From JAJTYI01 sp964420145 (GTDB taxonomy: Bacteria > Patescibacteriota > Dojkabacteria > B142 > OLB20), in the NCBI GenBank assembly GCA_964420145.1, contig CAYQRB010000015.1:1-22994 (forward strand): 22,994 bases of DNA. The letters run 5' to 3'. The notes under the pieces were generated by a model that was given only the letters and a program-made list of their open reading frames with translations, was not told the DNA's origin and made no database searches. Both the position numbers and the translations under genes were made by a program. Of the stretch, positions 16,833 through 22,994 are shown one piece after another (the stretch's first letter is position 1; each line of letters starts with the position of its first letter).

Positions 16833-17276
16833 ATGGCAAGAGTATCACAACTTGTAAGAAAAGGAAGATCTAAAAAACGCGGTACGGTGCGTTATAAGGG
16901 GCTGGGTTTTAGCGAAACGACAAAGTATAAACAACTACAGTTTAACTACAATAGTATTCGTAATAAATTCAGCAAACGACCCAATCCACTAAGGAGAGGT
17001 GTTTGTCTTGCTGTTTTCACAAGAACACCTAGAAAACCAAACTCTGCTTTGCGTAAGGTTGCCAGAGTTAGACTGTCAAATAAGCAGGAAATAAGTGCAT
17101 ATATTCCAGGCGAGGGTCATAACCTTCAAGAGCACTCTGTGGTGCTTGTGCGAGCCGGTAGAAGACCTGATCTGCCTGGTGTTAAATACCAGATTGTTCG
17201 TGGTAAATATGATACGGCCGGGGTAGAGGGAAGAAAAACCTCTAGATCCAAATATGGAGCTAAAAAATCTAAATAA
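16833..17276 (+). CDS. rpsL: Small-subunit ribosomal protein S12 (uS12), with a long N-terminal tail
   Basis: S12 sits at the decoding centre and controls accuracy. At 147 residues it is longer than the usual 123-140. The extra part is in the N-terminal tail: 44 residues separate LVRK (7-10) from RGVC (55-58), against 20 in E. coli. Conserved blocks are TPRKPNSALRKVARVRL (65-81), AYIPGEGHNLQEHS (89-102) and DLPGVKYQIVRG (113-124). Two positions that set streptomycin response differ from the norm: R67 stands where E. coli has K42, and P112 where E. coli has K87. The start is ATG at 16833. It is 26 bp after rpoC and 16 bp before rpsG. Confidence 0.97.
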   Translation: MARVSQLVRKGRSKKRGTVRYKGLGFSETTKYKQLQFNYNSIRNKFSKRPNPLRRGVCLAVFTRTPRKPNSALRKVARVRLSNKQEISAYIPGEGHNLQEHSVVLVRAGRRPDLPGVKYQIVRGKYDTAGVEGRKTSRSKYGAKKSK

Positions 17277-17292
17277 TTTTCAGATATAAAAA

Positions 17293-17763
17293 ATGAGAGG
17301 AAAAAGTATACGAGTTAGAGAAATTAAACCAGATTCTAAATATAACAGTGAAACTGTAGGAAAGCTGATTAACTATGTTATGGTTGATGGCAAAAAAGAT
17401 GTTGCTATCAAAATCGTTTATGAAACGATGGATAAACTCTCTACCGAAACCAAAAAAGATGCACTTTCTTCTTTGGAAAGTGTTTTAGATAATATAAAAC
17501 CAAAGGTCGAAATTAGATCAAGAAGAGTGGGAGGAGCAAACTACCAAGTACCTGTTCCAGTATCAGAGAAAAGACAACTGGACCTTGCACTAAGATGGTT
17601 AGTTACTGCAGCAAGAGACTCTAGAGGGAACAAGACTTTCTCAGAGTCTTTATATACCGAGTCATTGGCAGCGATACACAAACAAGGCAATGCCTATAAG
17701 AAGAAAGAAGATACTCACAAAATGGCGGAAGCAAACAAAGCGTTTAGTCATCTTACCTGGTAA
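17293..17763 (+). CDS. rpsG: Small-subunit ribosomal protein S7 (uS7)
   Basis: A 156-residue protein that nucleates the 30S head by binding the 3' domain of 16S rRNA and contacts the E site. Typical features are the V.KLINYVMVDGKK region (22-35), the IRSRRVGGANYQVPVPVSEKR block (74-94), ALRWLVTAARDSRG (98-111) and the ending NKAFSHLTW, a version of the usual AFAHYRW. Length is normal. Normally fusA and tuf follow, but here the next gene is the convergent rnpA, starting 3 bp after the stop. The rest of the str operon must be elsewhere. No terminator hairpin is visible. Confidence 0.97.
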   Translation: MRGKSIRVREIKPDSKYNSETVGKLINYVMVDGKKDVAIKIVYETMDKLSTETKKDALSSLESVLDNIKPKVEIRSRRVGGANYQVPVPVSEKRQLDLALRWLVTAARDSRGNKTFSESLYTESLAAIHKQGNAYKKKEDTHKMAEANKAFSHLTW

Positions 17764-17766
17764 ATC

Positions 17767-18135
17767 TCAAGGAATATTTTTTATAAGAGTAGCTTTTCTA
17801 AGACTGTTTAATATCTCCTTTTCTAATACAGAATAGGTTTGTCCTACTATTTTAGGAGAGAGAATTATTACAACCTCAAATCCGTTCTTTATATTTACTA
17901 GGTTTAGACGGATAATTTCTCGCATTACTCGTTTAGCTCTATTTCTATCTACCGCCTTCCCCACCTTTTTGCTGGCAATAAAACCGAACCGTGTTGAGGT
18001 CTTTTGTGCCTGGGTATTATCAGATTGAGCAGGAGTTATAAATAGAATAAAAAATGGAGAATATACCTTTTGACCTTTGGAAAATATTCTTTTATATTCT
18101 GATTCCAGCCTGATACGGTGGGATTTTTTGAGCAT
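17767..18135 (-). CDS. rnpA: Ribonuclease P protein component
   Basis: The 122-residue basic protein partners the RNase P RNA to trim 5' leaders from tRNA precursors. The RNR motif is clear: FGFIASKKVGKAVDRNRAKR (50-69), followed by MREIIR. The N-terminal half has the usual L...YKRIFSKG pattern. It begins with ATG at 18135, nine bp after the rpmH stop on the same strand, the classical rpmH-rnpA pair. It ends 3 bp from the convergent rpsG stop. yidC and yidD do not follow it here. Confidence 0.96.
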   Translation of the reverse strand: MLKKSHRIRLESEYKRIFSKGQKVYSPFFILFITPAQSDNTQAQKTSTRFGFIASKKVGKAVDRNRAKRVMREIIRLNLVNIKNGFEVVIILSPKIVGQTYSVLEKEILNSLRKATLIKNIP

Positions 18136-18144
18136 GAGACTGTG

Positions 18145-18327
18145 TTATTTGAGTCTTTTGAACCGCTTGTTTTTGTCTGAAGTGAGTTCATCTGAAACAG
18201 TAAGGGATTTTCGTCCCTTGGCTCTACGACTTTTTAAAACATTGATACCACCTTTGGTGGACATTCTTGCACGAAAACCGAATTTTCGGATTCGTTTGAT
18301 TTTACTTGGTTGATATGTTCTTTTCAC
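18145..18327 (-). CDS. rpmH: Large-subunit ribosomal protein L34 (bL34), C-terminally extended
   Basis: L34 is a short, very basic 50S protein. The first 44 residues are standard: MKRTYQPS-K..RIRKFGFRARMSTKGG...LKSRRAKGRKSLTV. Sixteen further residues (45-60), mixed acidic and basic, extend beyond the usual 44-46. The start codon is GTG (18327-18325), chosen because MKRTYQPS is the invariant N-terminus. It has its own promoter (18353-18381) and is followed by rnpA. Confidence 0.96.
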   Translation of the reverse strand: MKRTYQPSKIKRIRKFGFRARMSTKGGINVLKSRRAKGRKSLTVSDELTSDKNKRFKRLK

Positions 18328-18352
18328 TTTTACTAATCACTAGAATATAATG

Positions 18353-18381
18353 ATTCTACCATAACAGAGGGATTTGGTAAA
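18353..18381 (-). promoter_or_regulatory. Promoter of rpmH-rnpA
   Basis: On the minus strand TTTACC (18376-18381), a 17-bp spacer ending in TGG, and TAGAAT (18353-18358), making an extended -10. The start near 18345 leaves a leader of about 18 nt before the GTG. Confidence 0.6.
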
Positions 18382-18428
18382 TATACTAAATTAAGGTATG
18401 TCTAAACTAGAGTTGTTAAGCCATATAT

Positions 18429-18695
18429 ATGAAGACGGGAGGGGTACCACAATCACCAGGACTATTTCCAAAGGACGGTTCCTGGGATCCACCCTGGGAA
18501 GAGCGTAGCGATCAATACATTACAGATAAAATTTTAAAAAATGGATCTATTGAAGCTTCCTCTATGCCATTTTATACATCTCTACCGGAAAAGAAAGGCC
18601 CTATCAAACCTATAGATTATAGCTTGTTGGAAACATATTGGGGGACACAATGTCAACGGGATGATGATGATCCACTCCCTACTGTAGAAGACTAG
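18429..18695 (+). CDS. Small unknown protein
   Basis: An 88-residue ORF with an ATG at 18429, in the gap between the divergent rpmH and the convergent FN3 gene. I recognise no family. It is soluble-looking and rich in proline (about 12), with no signal or membrane segment; an acidic QRDDDDPLPTVED end closes it. Composition is varied and protein-like, which favours a real gene, but no Shine-Dalgarno and only a weak promoter (TTGGTA at 18374-18379, TATGTC at 18397-18402) are visible. Its TAG stop and that of the convergent gene share the palindrome CTAG at 18692-18695. Confidence 0.5.
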   Translation: MKTGGVPQSPGLFPKDGSWDPPWEERSDQYITDKILKNGSIEASSMPFYTSLPEKKGPIKPIDYSLLETYWGTQCQRDDDDPLPTVED

Positions 18696-20041
18696 TCTAC
18701 TCTCTCTATTACAGCATCTTCATAACCGTTGATGTAGTAGTTTGGATCGTGTAGTACATTGTGTAGTCGTTGGTGTCGACTAAGTTTTTCATTATATGCA
18801 ATATTCGCTTTTATTTTTTTACGGAAGAAATAAAAAATTCCAAAAAGCATTAGTAATCCAGCCATAATAAAGAAAATTGCGAGTTTTTGATTACCTTCTT
18901 TGAGGATACTATCAATCCCAAGCACGCCTGAACTAGGGATTGTAACTGTTTCGATGGGGGATTTACTAGATTGCTCTGTACCCGAATAGCTAACAACATG
19001 GTATCTATACACTCCGCCAGATTCTACTTTGGAGTCGGTATAGCGAGTAACGCTTTTGTCTAGACGAGTTAGTTCTTCATATGACCCACTACCTAATGTT
19101 CGAAAAACAATATATCCCATAATGGTTTCTGAGGTGGCGGGTGACCAGGCTAAATCTACTACATATCCATTTGGTGTACTACGCAGTTCGCTATTTAAAA
19201 GTCTCGGAGGAAGCAGTCCTCTTGTGATAGAGGTTGTGCTGTTAGATGAGTTTTTGTTAGTAGTAAAAATAATATTTTCAGATCTTGATATATTCCCACT
19301 TGTATCGGTAGCGACAAACTGTAGATGATATGTAAGGTCAGGGCTAAGATCTTGGATAACTAAAGTATCTGATACTTTATACTCGATTGTTTTATCTGTT
19401 TTTCTATCATAGTTTGAGGTTTTTCCAAACTCTGCCATAACAATAACAGGTTCGTCTGTTTTCCAATCTATTTTTGCAGTAGTCTGATCTACTACAGATA
19501 GGTCAAGTTTTAGTATTTCAGGGTTAGTTTTATCGGGGACGCTGTATTCTAGGTGTATAGTAAAGTTGGTTAGCTTTATTTCAATATCTGGCTCTAATTC
19601 ACTTGTTTGAAATATAAACCCAAGATTGTTATCAGGGTTTTTAACCCAGTCTTGGATTAGAGAATCTACTCGATTTGTGGACTTTTCACCCTCTTGTCCT
19701 AGCGCAGTACTGTCAACAATGCTTATACTTCGCCTATCGAGTATTCGCATAATCCCTGAACTGATACCAGTTTGAGTGTAGTTCATTGATATCTTCACCA
19801 TTTGTGCAGTGGGAGGAATTTCACCTAGATTAACGCCAACTTCTCCCGATAGTCTTCCTCCCATATCTCTTCCCTGTAATACTATCTCTGTAGGAGTCAT
19901 AGGTATTGATATTGTGGTATTACCTTCCTCTCCAAGTGCAGTTGGCAGTACAGTAGGGGTGGAAGTAGGTAGTGCAAAGGTAGAAGAAACAAATGCCATA
20001 GAAAACAATATGGTCAGAATTGTGTAAAAAAACTTTTTCAT
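18692..20041 (-). CDS. Secreted membrane-anchored protein with FN3 domains and DNRLRE-like domain
   Basis: A 449-residue protein. A signal peptide covers about 1-23, then a Pro/Thr stretch. Residues about 60-166 resemble the DNRLRE/CBM96-like beta domain, with LIQDWVKNPDNNLGFIFQ as the telling segment. Two fibronectin type III domains follow, about 172-262 (KIDWKTDEPV, L.PDLTYHLQF.ATD..GN) and 275-367 (LAWSPA...GYIVFRT, Y.D..V.SGG.YRYHVVSY). A transmembrane helix (about 387-406) and a 40-residue basic cytoplasmic tail end it. Such architecture suggests an adhesin or extracellular binding protein; the ligand is unknown. It has its own -10 box and stands alone, 62 bp before the cyclo-ligase gene's end. 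Confidence 0.85.
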   Translation of the reverse strand: MKKFFYTILTILFSMAFVSSTFALPTSTPTVLPTALGEEGNTTISIPMTPTEIVLQGRDMGGRLSGEVGVNLGEIPPTAQMVKISMNYTQTGISSGIMRILDRRSISIVDSTALGQEGEKSTNRVDSLIQDWVKNPDNNLGFIFQTSELEPDIEIKLTNFTIHLEYSVPDKTNPEILKLDLSVVDQTTAKIDWKTDEPVIVMAEFGKTSNYDRKTDKTIEYKVSDTLVIQDLSPDLTYHLQFVATDTSGNISRSENIIFTTNKNSSNSTTSITRGLLPPRLLNSELRSTPNGYVVDLAWSPATSETIMGYIVFRTLGSGSYEELTRLDKSVTRYTDSKVESGGVYRYHVVSYSGTEQSSKSPIETVTIPSSGVLGIDSILKEGNQKLAIFFIMAGLLMLFGIFYFFRKKIKANIAYNEKLSRHQRLHNVLHDPNYYINGYEDAVIERVD

Positions 20042-20061
20042 TTAGGGTATAACATTACTAT

Positions 20062-20067
20062 ATTATA
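20062..20067 (-). promoter_or_regulatory. -10 element of the FN3 gene
   Basis: A perfect TATAAT on the minus strand, 20 bp before the ATG at 20041; the -35 is weak. A start near 20055 would leave a leader of about 14 nt. Confidence 0.45.
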
Positions 20068-20103
20068 GACATTTGTTGATTAAAAAATAAGAGTTTTGCT
20101 AAA

Positions 20104-20676
20104 TTATCTACAATCAATAATTCTTTTTTCGGTTATGATGAAATCTACTTTTTTATCATGGTCTTCTATAGGGAGTTTTTTAACTATCATTTTTTCAAAA
20201 CTCAAACCAACAATAGTATCAAATACTACTTTGCAGAGTAGTTGATCATACCAGCCTTTGCCGTGACCTAGTCGAAAACCTTGTTCGTCAAAAAATATAC
20301 CGGGAATTACAGCCAGATTAAGTTTTTGCGGTAGTTTAGGATTGGGATAAACTGGTTCTTTTATTGAATTAAAACTTATTTTCAGTGGTGTATCTCTAGA
20401 AACTTGTGTGATTGACAAGCGAGATGTAGAAGGTAGATATATGTGTTTGTCCTTTTCAGAGAAATAGTTTTCTATTATTGAGGTTATATTTACTTCCTCT
20501 TGTGATGGGTAATAGAGTAAAACAGTTTTTGCGTCTTTGAAAAAACTTGTTGATTGAAGATTTTTACAAATTATATTAGAAGCTTTTTTTCTATAAATAT
20601 TATTGGGAAGAGTAAGAGATTGAGAATAAAATTTTTGTCTGAGTATTTGCTTTTGTTTTTGTATTTCTGTAATCAA
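20104..20676 (-). CDS. 5-formyltetrahydrofolate cyclo-ligase (MTHFS)
   Basis: This 190-residue enzyme uses ATP to convert 5-formyl-THF to 5,10-methenyl-THF, recycling folate into one-carbon metabolism. The family signature GFRLGHGKGWYD (about residues 133-144) is complete, preceded by LAVIPGIFFDE, with the usual N-terminal KQILRQKF segment and the YYPSQEEVNI stretch (about 54-63). The start is TTG at 20676 (residues MITEIQKQK); only one base separates it from the rpoD stop, so it is probably translated in the same mRNA. This pairing with rpoD is unusual and may be mere operon packing. Gene names fau/ygfA are used in other species. Confidence 0.93.
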   Translation of the reverse strand: MITEIQKQKQILRQKFYSQSLTLPNNIYRKKASNIICKNLQSTSFFKDAKTVLLYYPSQEEVNITSIIENYFSEKDKHIYLPSTSRLSITQVSRDTPLKISFNSIKEPVYPNPKLPQKLNLAVIPGIFFDEQGFRLGHGKGWYDQLLCKVVFDTIVGLSFEKMIVKKLPIEDHDKKVDFIITEKRIIDCR

Positions 20677-20677
20677 A

Positions 20678-21784
20678 TTAGCGCAAATAGTCTCTTAGTG
20701 CTTGTGCGATTTCTTCGCTTTTGAGTCTTTTAAGTGCCTTTGCTTCAATCTGTCGAATTCTTTCTCTGGTAACTTTGAACTCATGTCCGACCTCCTCTAG
20801 TGTTCTTGATACTCCATCTTTAAGACCAAACCTAAGCTCTAAGACCTTCCTTTCTCTATCAGTAAGACCACTTAAGATTTCATTAACTTGATTGCGGAGA
20901 GAAGCCCAGGTTGCGATTTCGGTAGGGGAAGCAGAAAATTCATCAGGAATAATATCTCCAAGTTTTGAGTCTTTTTCTTCCCCAATAGGGGATTCAAGAG
21001 AAGCAGGTCGTTGTGCTATACGAATAATCTCGTTTACTTTGGCAATATCTAGGTCCATTTCATCTGCAATTTCCTGGATAGTGGGTCTTCTACCTAGTTT
21101 TGCTGCCAACTGACTTGAGATTTTACTAAGTTTGTTTATGGTTTCAATCATATGTACAGGAACACGGATGGTACGAGCTTGATCCGCAATAGCTCTTGTG
21201 ATAGCCTGTCTAATCCACCAAGTAGCATAAGTCGAGAATTTAAAGCCCTTCCTGTACTCAAACTTCTCTACTGCACGAATAAGTCCGATATTTCCTTCTT
21301 GGATTAAATCCAGAAGGTCAAGTCCTCTTTTTGCATATTTTTTAGCAATAGAAACGACAAGACGAAGATTAGCAGTTGTCAACAGGTCTTTTGCTTCTTG
21401 GTCTCCTTTTTCGATTCTTTTTGCCAAGATAACTTCTTCTTCGGCATTAAGTAGTGGGATACGACCGATTTCATGAAGATATGCTCTAATAGGATCTGTG
21501 GTTACATGGGAGCGAATTTTTTTAAGAATTTGGATTTTTTGTTCAAAAGTCATACCCTTGGGAGTAGGAGAGATACTAGCTAGTTCTTCGGGGATCTCGG
21601 AAATAGGTTCAACTATCTCTACCTCCTCATCTTGTAGAGTAGTGATAATATATTCTAGAAGGTTCATATCTTCCTCTACATCAGGAAATGCTTCCAAAAC
21701 CTCATCTTGTGTAAGATACCCTTGTTCTTTTCCTTTGGAAATAAGGTCTTTTACGCTTTTTTTTATACTTTGATTAATAGCCAT
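20678..21784 (-). CDS. rpoD: Primary RNA polymerase sigma factor (sigma70/SigA type)
   Basis: A 368-residue housekeeping sigma factor. Region 1.1-like sequence (about 5-60) ends in an acidic tail, as usual. Region 1.2 starts at DPIRAYLHEIGRIPLL (97-112), region 2 holds NLRLVVSIAKKY, DLIQEGNIGLIRAVEKFEYRKGFKFSTYATWWIRQAI (about 159-195), then VPVHM. Region 3 is at about 213-290, and region 4 has LTDRERKVLELRFGL and TLEEVGHEFKVTRERIRQIEAKAL (about 307-351) with the HTH that reads the -35. Length matches small SigA proteins. Promoters in this window fit its expected TTGACA/TATAAT specificity. It has an extended -10 of its own and is followed at once by the cyclo-ligase gene. Confidence 0.97.
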   Translation of the reverse strand: MAINQSIKKSVKDLISKGKEQGYLTQDEVLEAFPDVEEDMNLLEYIITTLQDEEVEIVEPISEIPEELASISPTPKGMTFEQKIQILKKIRSHVTTDPIRAYLHEIGRIPLLNAEEEVILAKRIEKGDQEAKDLLTTANLRLVVSIAKKYAKRGLDLLDLIQEGNIGLIRAVEKFEYRKGFKFSTYATWWIRQAITRAIADQARTIRVPVHMIETINKLSKISSQLAAKLGRRPTIQEIADEMDLDIAKVNEIIRIAQRPASLESPIGEEKDSKLGDIIPDEFSASPTEIATWASLRNQVNEILSGLTDRERKVLELRFGLKDGVSRTLEEVGHEFKVTRERIRQIEAKALKRLKSEEIAQALRDYLR

Positions 21785-21814
21785 AGAAGAAGATTATGAG
21801 ATATGAATTGTTCT

Positions 21815-21823
21815 ATTTTAGCA
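21815..21823 (-). promoter_or_regulatory. Extended -10 promoter of rpoD
   Basis: TG-C-TAAAAT on the minus strand, with the hexamer at 21815-21820 and TG at 21823-21822. The -35 is poor. The start near 21808 gives a leader of about 24 nt. Confidence 0.5.
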
Positions 21824-21840
21824 CAAAACCAATTTATCTG

Positions 21841-21869
21841 TTGAGATTTAAACGCAGAAAATGTATTAT
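21841..21869 (+). promoter_or_regulatory. Promoter of the sortase gene
   Basis: TTGAGA (21841-21846), 17-bp spacer, TATTAT (21864-21869). The start near 21876 would give a leader of about 67 nt if the ATG at 21943 is used. An ATG at 21884 opens a short 7-codon frame in another phase. Confidence 0.65.
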
Positions 21870-21942
21870 ACTTACATAAACTAATGCGGACTTGCACTCT
21901 TCATTAGAAGTACTTAATTGCACTAACTATTTTTTACTGGCG

Positions 21943-22803
21943 ATGGCTCTGTATTCGTATACAAAGGCCCCTATACGAACCGCAAGTTCTGATGGACTTG
22001 TGAGTTATTACTATGATAAATCCCCTAAACAAAAGGCAACTCTTGGTGATTTTGTATTTTCTTTTGTAGGAAATATTCAAGAATTTTTAATTAACTCTAA
22101 ATTTATCGGAGCACTGATTCCGGTTTTTCTAATAATGTCTGGGTTTTTTATGATTTATCAACAATTCTTCCCCGATTTTAAGGAATTTATAAAGTTAAAG
22201 GTAAATTATTATGATACAAGTACTATTGCGCTAGCCTCGGAAAATTATGTTTCTCGGGCAGAATATATTTCAAATCCAGGAGCGGAGTACTTCCAGCGAT
22301 TAAAGGATGAGGCTTTTGCTACTAATGGGTTATTGTCAGATCCAGAAAGTAATGAGTATAAAGGGAAATTCTCCTTATCAATTCCATCTCTCGGTTTTAA
22401 GGATATTAGGGTAACTGCTAATGTAGAAAGTGGAGTAGAGGAAATATATGATAGCTATTTAGAAGGGGGGTTGGCTCACTTTAATGGAACAGGTTTACCG
22501 ATATCCTCACTAAAAAACAATACTGTTATTTATGGGCATAGTGCATCAGGAAACTACTATGAAAGAACAAAAGACCCAACTGCAGCATTTTCTGCTTTGA
22601 AAAACATAAAAATAGGAGATGAGATTACTGTTAAGATGGACGGAAAAGAGTACAAATACCGTGTGGCAAAAAGTAAGATTGTTCAACCTCATGATGTTTC
22701 GATTATTACCGGAGAAGCTGGCAAAGATACATTGACCTTATTTACTTGTTATCCCGATGGGAATAGTGCAAATAGATTTGTCGTTGTAGCAAATCCGGTT
22801 TAG
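21943..22803 (+). CDS. Sortase, probably class D/E type
   Basis: A membrane-bound cysteine transpeptidase that would cleave sorting signals and link surface proteins to the wall. It has 286 residues from ATG 21943; a TTG at 21892 would add 17. I prefer the ATG because the extension has no sortase features. A cytoplasmic N-terminus of about 50 residues, rich in basic and polar residues, leads to one transmembrane helix (about 52-74). The catalytic barrel follows, with YGHS holding the histidine (H199), TLFTCYP with the nucleophile cysteine (C269) and NRFVVVA with the arginine (R278). Its likely substrate in this window is the cohesin-like protein with LPVAG. Confidence 0.9.
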   Translation: MALYSYTKAPIRTASSDGLVSYYYDKSPKQKATLGDFVFSFVGNIQEFLINSKFIGALIPVFLIMSGFFMIYQQFFPDFKEFIKLKVNYYDTSTIALASENYVSRAEYISNPGAEYFQRLKDEAFATNGLLSDPESNEYKGKFSLSIPSLGFKDIRVTANVESGVEEIYDSYLEGGLAHFNGTGLPISSLKNNTVIYGHSASGNYYERTKDPTAAFSALKNIKIGDEITVKMDGKEYKYRVAKSKIVQPHDVSIITGEAGKDTLTLFTCYPDGNSANRFVVVANPV

Positions 22804-22861
22804 GAATATACAAAAAGTGTAGGAGTCTAGTAGGTTGGTACATAGAGAACCTTACTATGGT

Positions 22862-22994
22862 TCACAAAGCACAACTAGTCTTAGGATAATACCTTTGTGC
22901 AAACCCTATTCCTAGTTCTCCAAAGTCTTGTATACTTAACTTCCCATCTCTGTTTACATCCCTGCCTCCACAAGGTCCGTAATCTTCATCTTTA
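22862..22994 (-). CDS. Dockerin-like protein, C-terminal end only
   Basis: The minus-strand frame open from the right edge to a TGA at 22864-22862 encodes 43 residues. It contains DVNRDGKLSIQD, a textbook type I dockerin calcium loop: D1, N3, D5, G6 and D12 of the EF-hand-like repeat are all present, followed by a helix (FGELGIGF). Upstream residues include CGG and the tail has another Cys. A full dockerin has two such repeats, so the other, and the rest of the protein, must be beyond the edge. It is convergent with the sortase, 58 bp apart. It could instead be an isolated calcium-binding repeat. Confidence 0.65.
   Translation of the reverse strand, partial: KDEDYGPCGGRDVNRDGKLSIQDFGELGIGFAQRYYPKTSCAL

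Noticed and set aside
21884..21907. Seven-codon ATG frame before the sortase as a regulatory uORF
   Set aside because: No Shine-Dalgarno and no terminator or hairpin nearby; short frames occur by chance.
22804..22861. Hairpin between sortase and dockerin-like gene
   Set aside because: The arms around 22828-22855 pair poorly with a bulge, and no T tract follows on either strand.
1..22994. CRISPR arrays, insertion sequences, phage genes
   Set aside because: No direct-repeat arrays, transposase or integrase seen anywhere in the window.

Overview
The window is about 23 kb of AT-rich bacterial DNA from around a chromosomal replication origin. It uses the standard code: TGA works as a stop, for example at the methyltransferase/endonuclease junction. 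Compact genes, very short intergenic gaps, no visible Shine-Dalgarno sites before the main genes, and a mix of FemX, RodZ-like, DUF308, cohesin and sortase genes suggest a Patescibacteria/CPR genome. I would place it near Microgenomates, Katanobacteria or Dojkabacteria, but the phylum is an inference and the lower rank is a guess.

Layout. From 1 to 5525 everything is on the minus strand. In transcription order it is dnaA, dnaN, a FemX-like peptidoglycan aminoacyltransferase, a DNA methyltransferase and a PmeII-like restriction endonuclease that runs off the left edge; the last two overlap by ATGA. The 240-bp gap between dnaA and yidD carries two perfect DnaA boxes and is the best oriC candidate. 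Near-consensus boxes lie between dnaA and dnaN, and a third perfect box lies inside dnaN. From 5766 to 9182 are yidD (+), then minus-strand genes: a RodZ-like HTH membrane protein, a DUF308/HdeD membrane protein, tRNA-Arg(GCG), a two-TM protein, and a secreted cohesin-like protein with a C-terminal LPVAG sorting-like signal.

From 9270 to 17763 is a rightward cluster rpoB-rpoC-rpsL-rpsG. It has a clear promoter and a leader containing a short ORF and an intrinsic terminator before rpoB. It meets the leftward rpmH-rnpA pair head-on with a 3-bp gap. From 18429 to the end are a small unknown gene, a secreted FN3 protein, a rpoD-5-formyl-THF cyclo-ligase pair (minus), a sortase (+), and the C-terminus of a dockerin-like protein (minus) at the right edge.

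How it fits together. The window joins replication initiation (dnaA, dnaN, oriC), transcription (rpoB, rpoC, rpoD), translation (rpsL, rpsG, rpmH, tRNA-Arg) and tRNA maturation (rnpA) with a surface set: cohesin-like protein, sortase, dockerin-like protein, FN3 protein, FemX and RodZ-like protein. Points most worth checking are the cohesin/sortase/dockerin set, the rpoB leader, the two competing hairpins at 7068-7125, the tRNA-Arg anticodon GCG, and drug-resistance-type residues in RpoB and S12.
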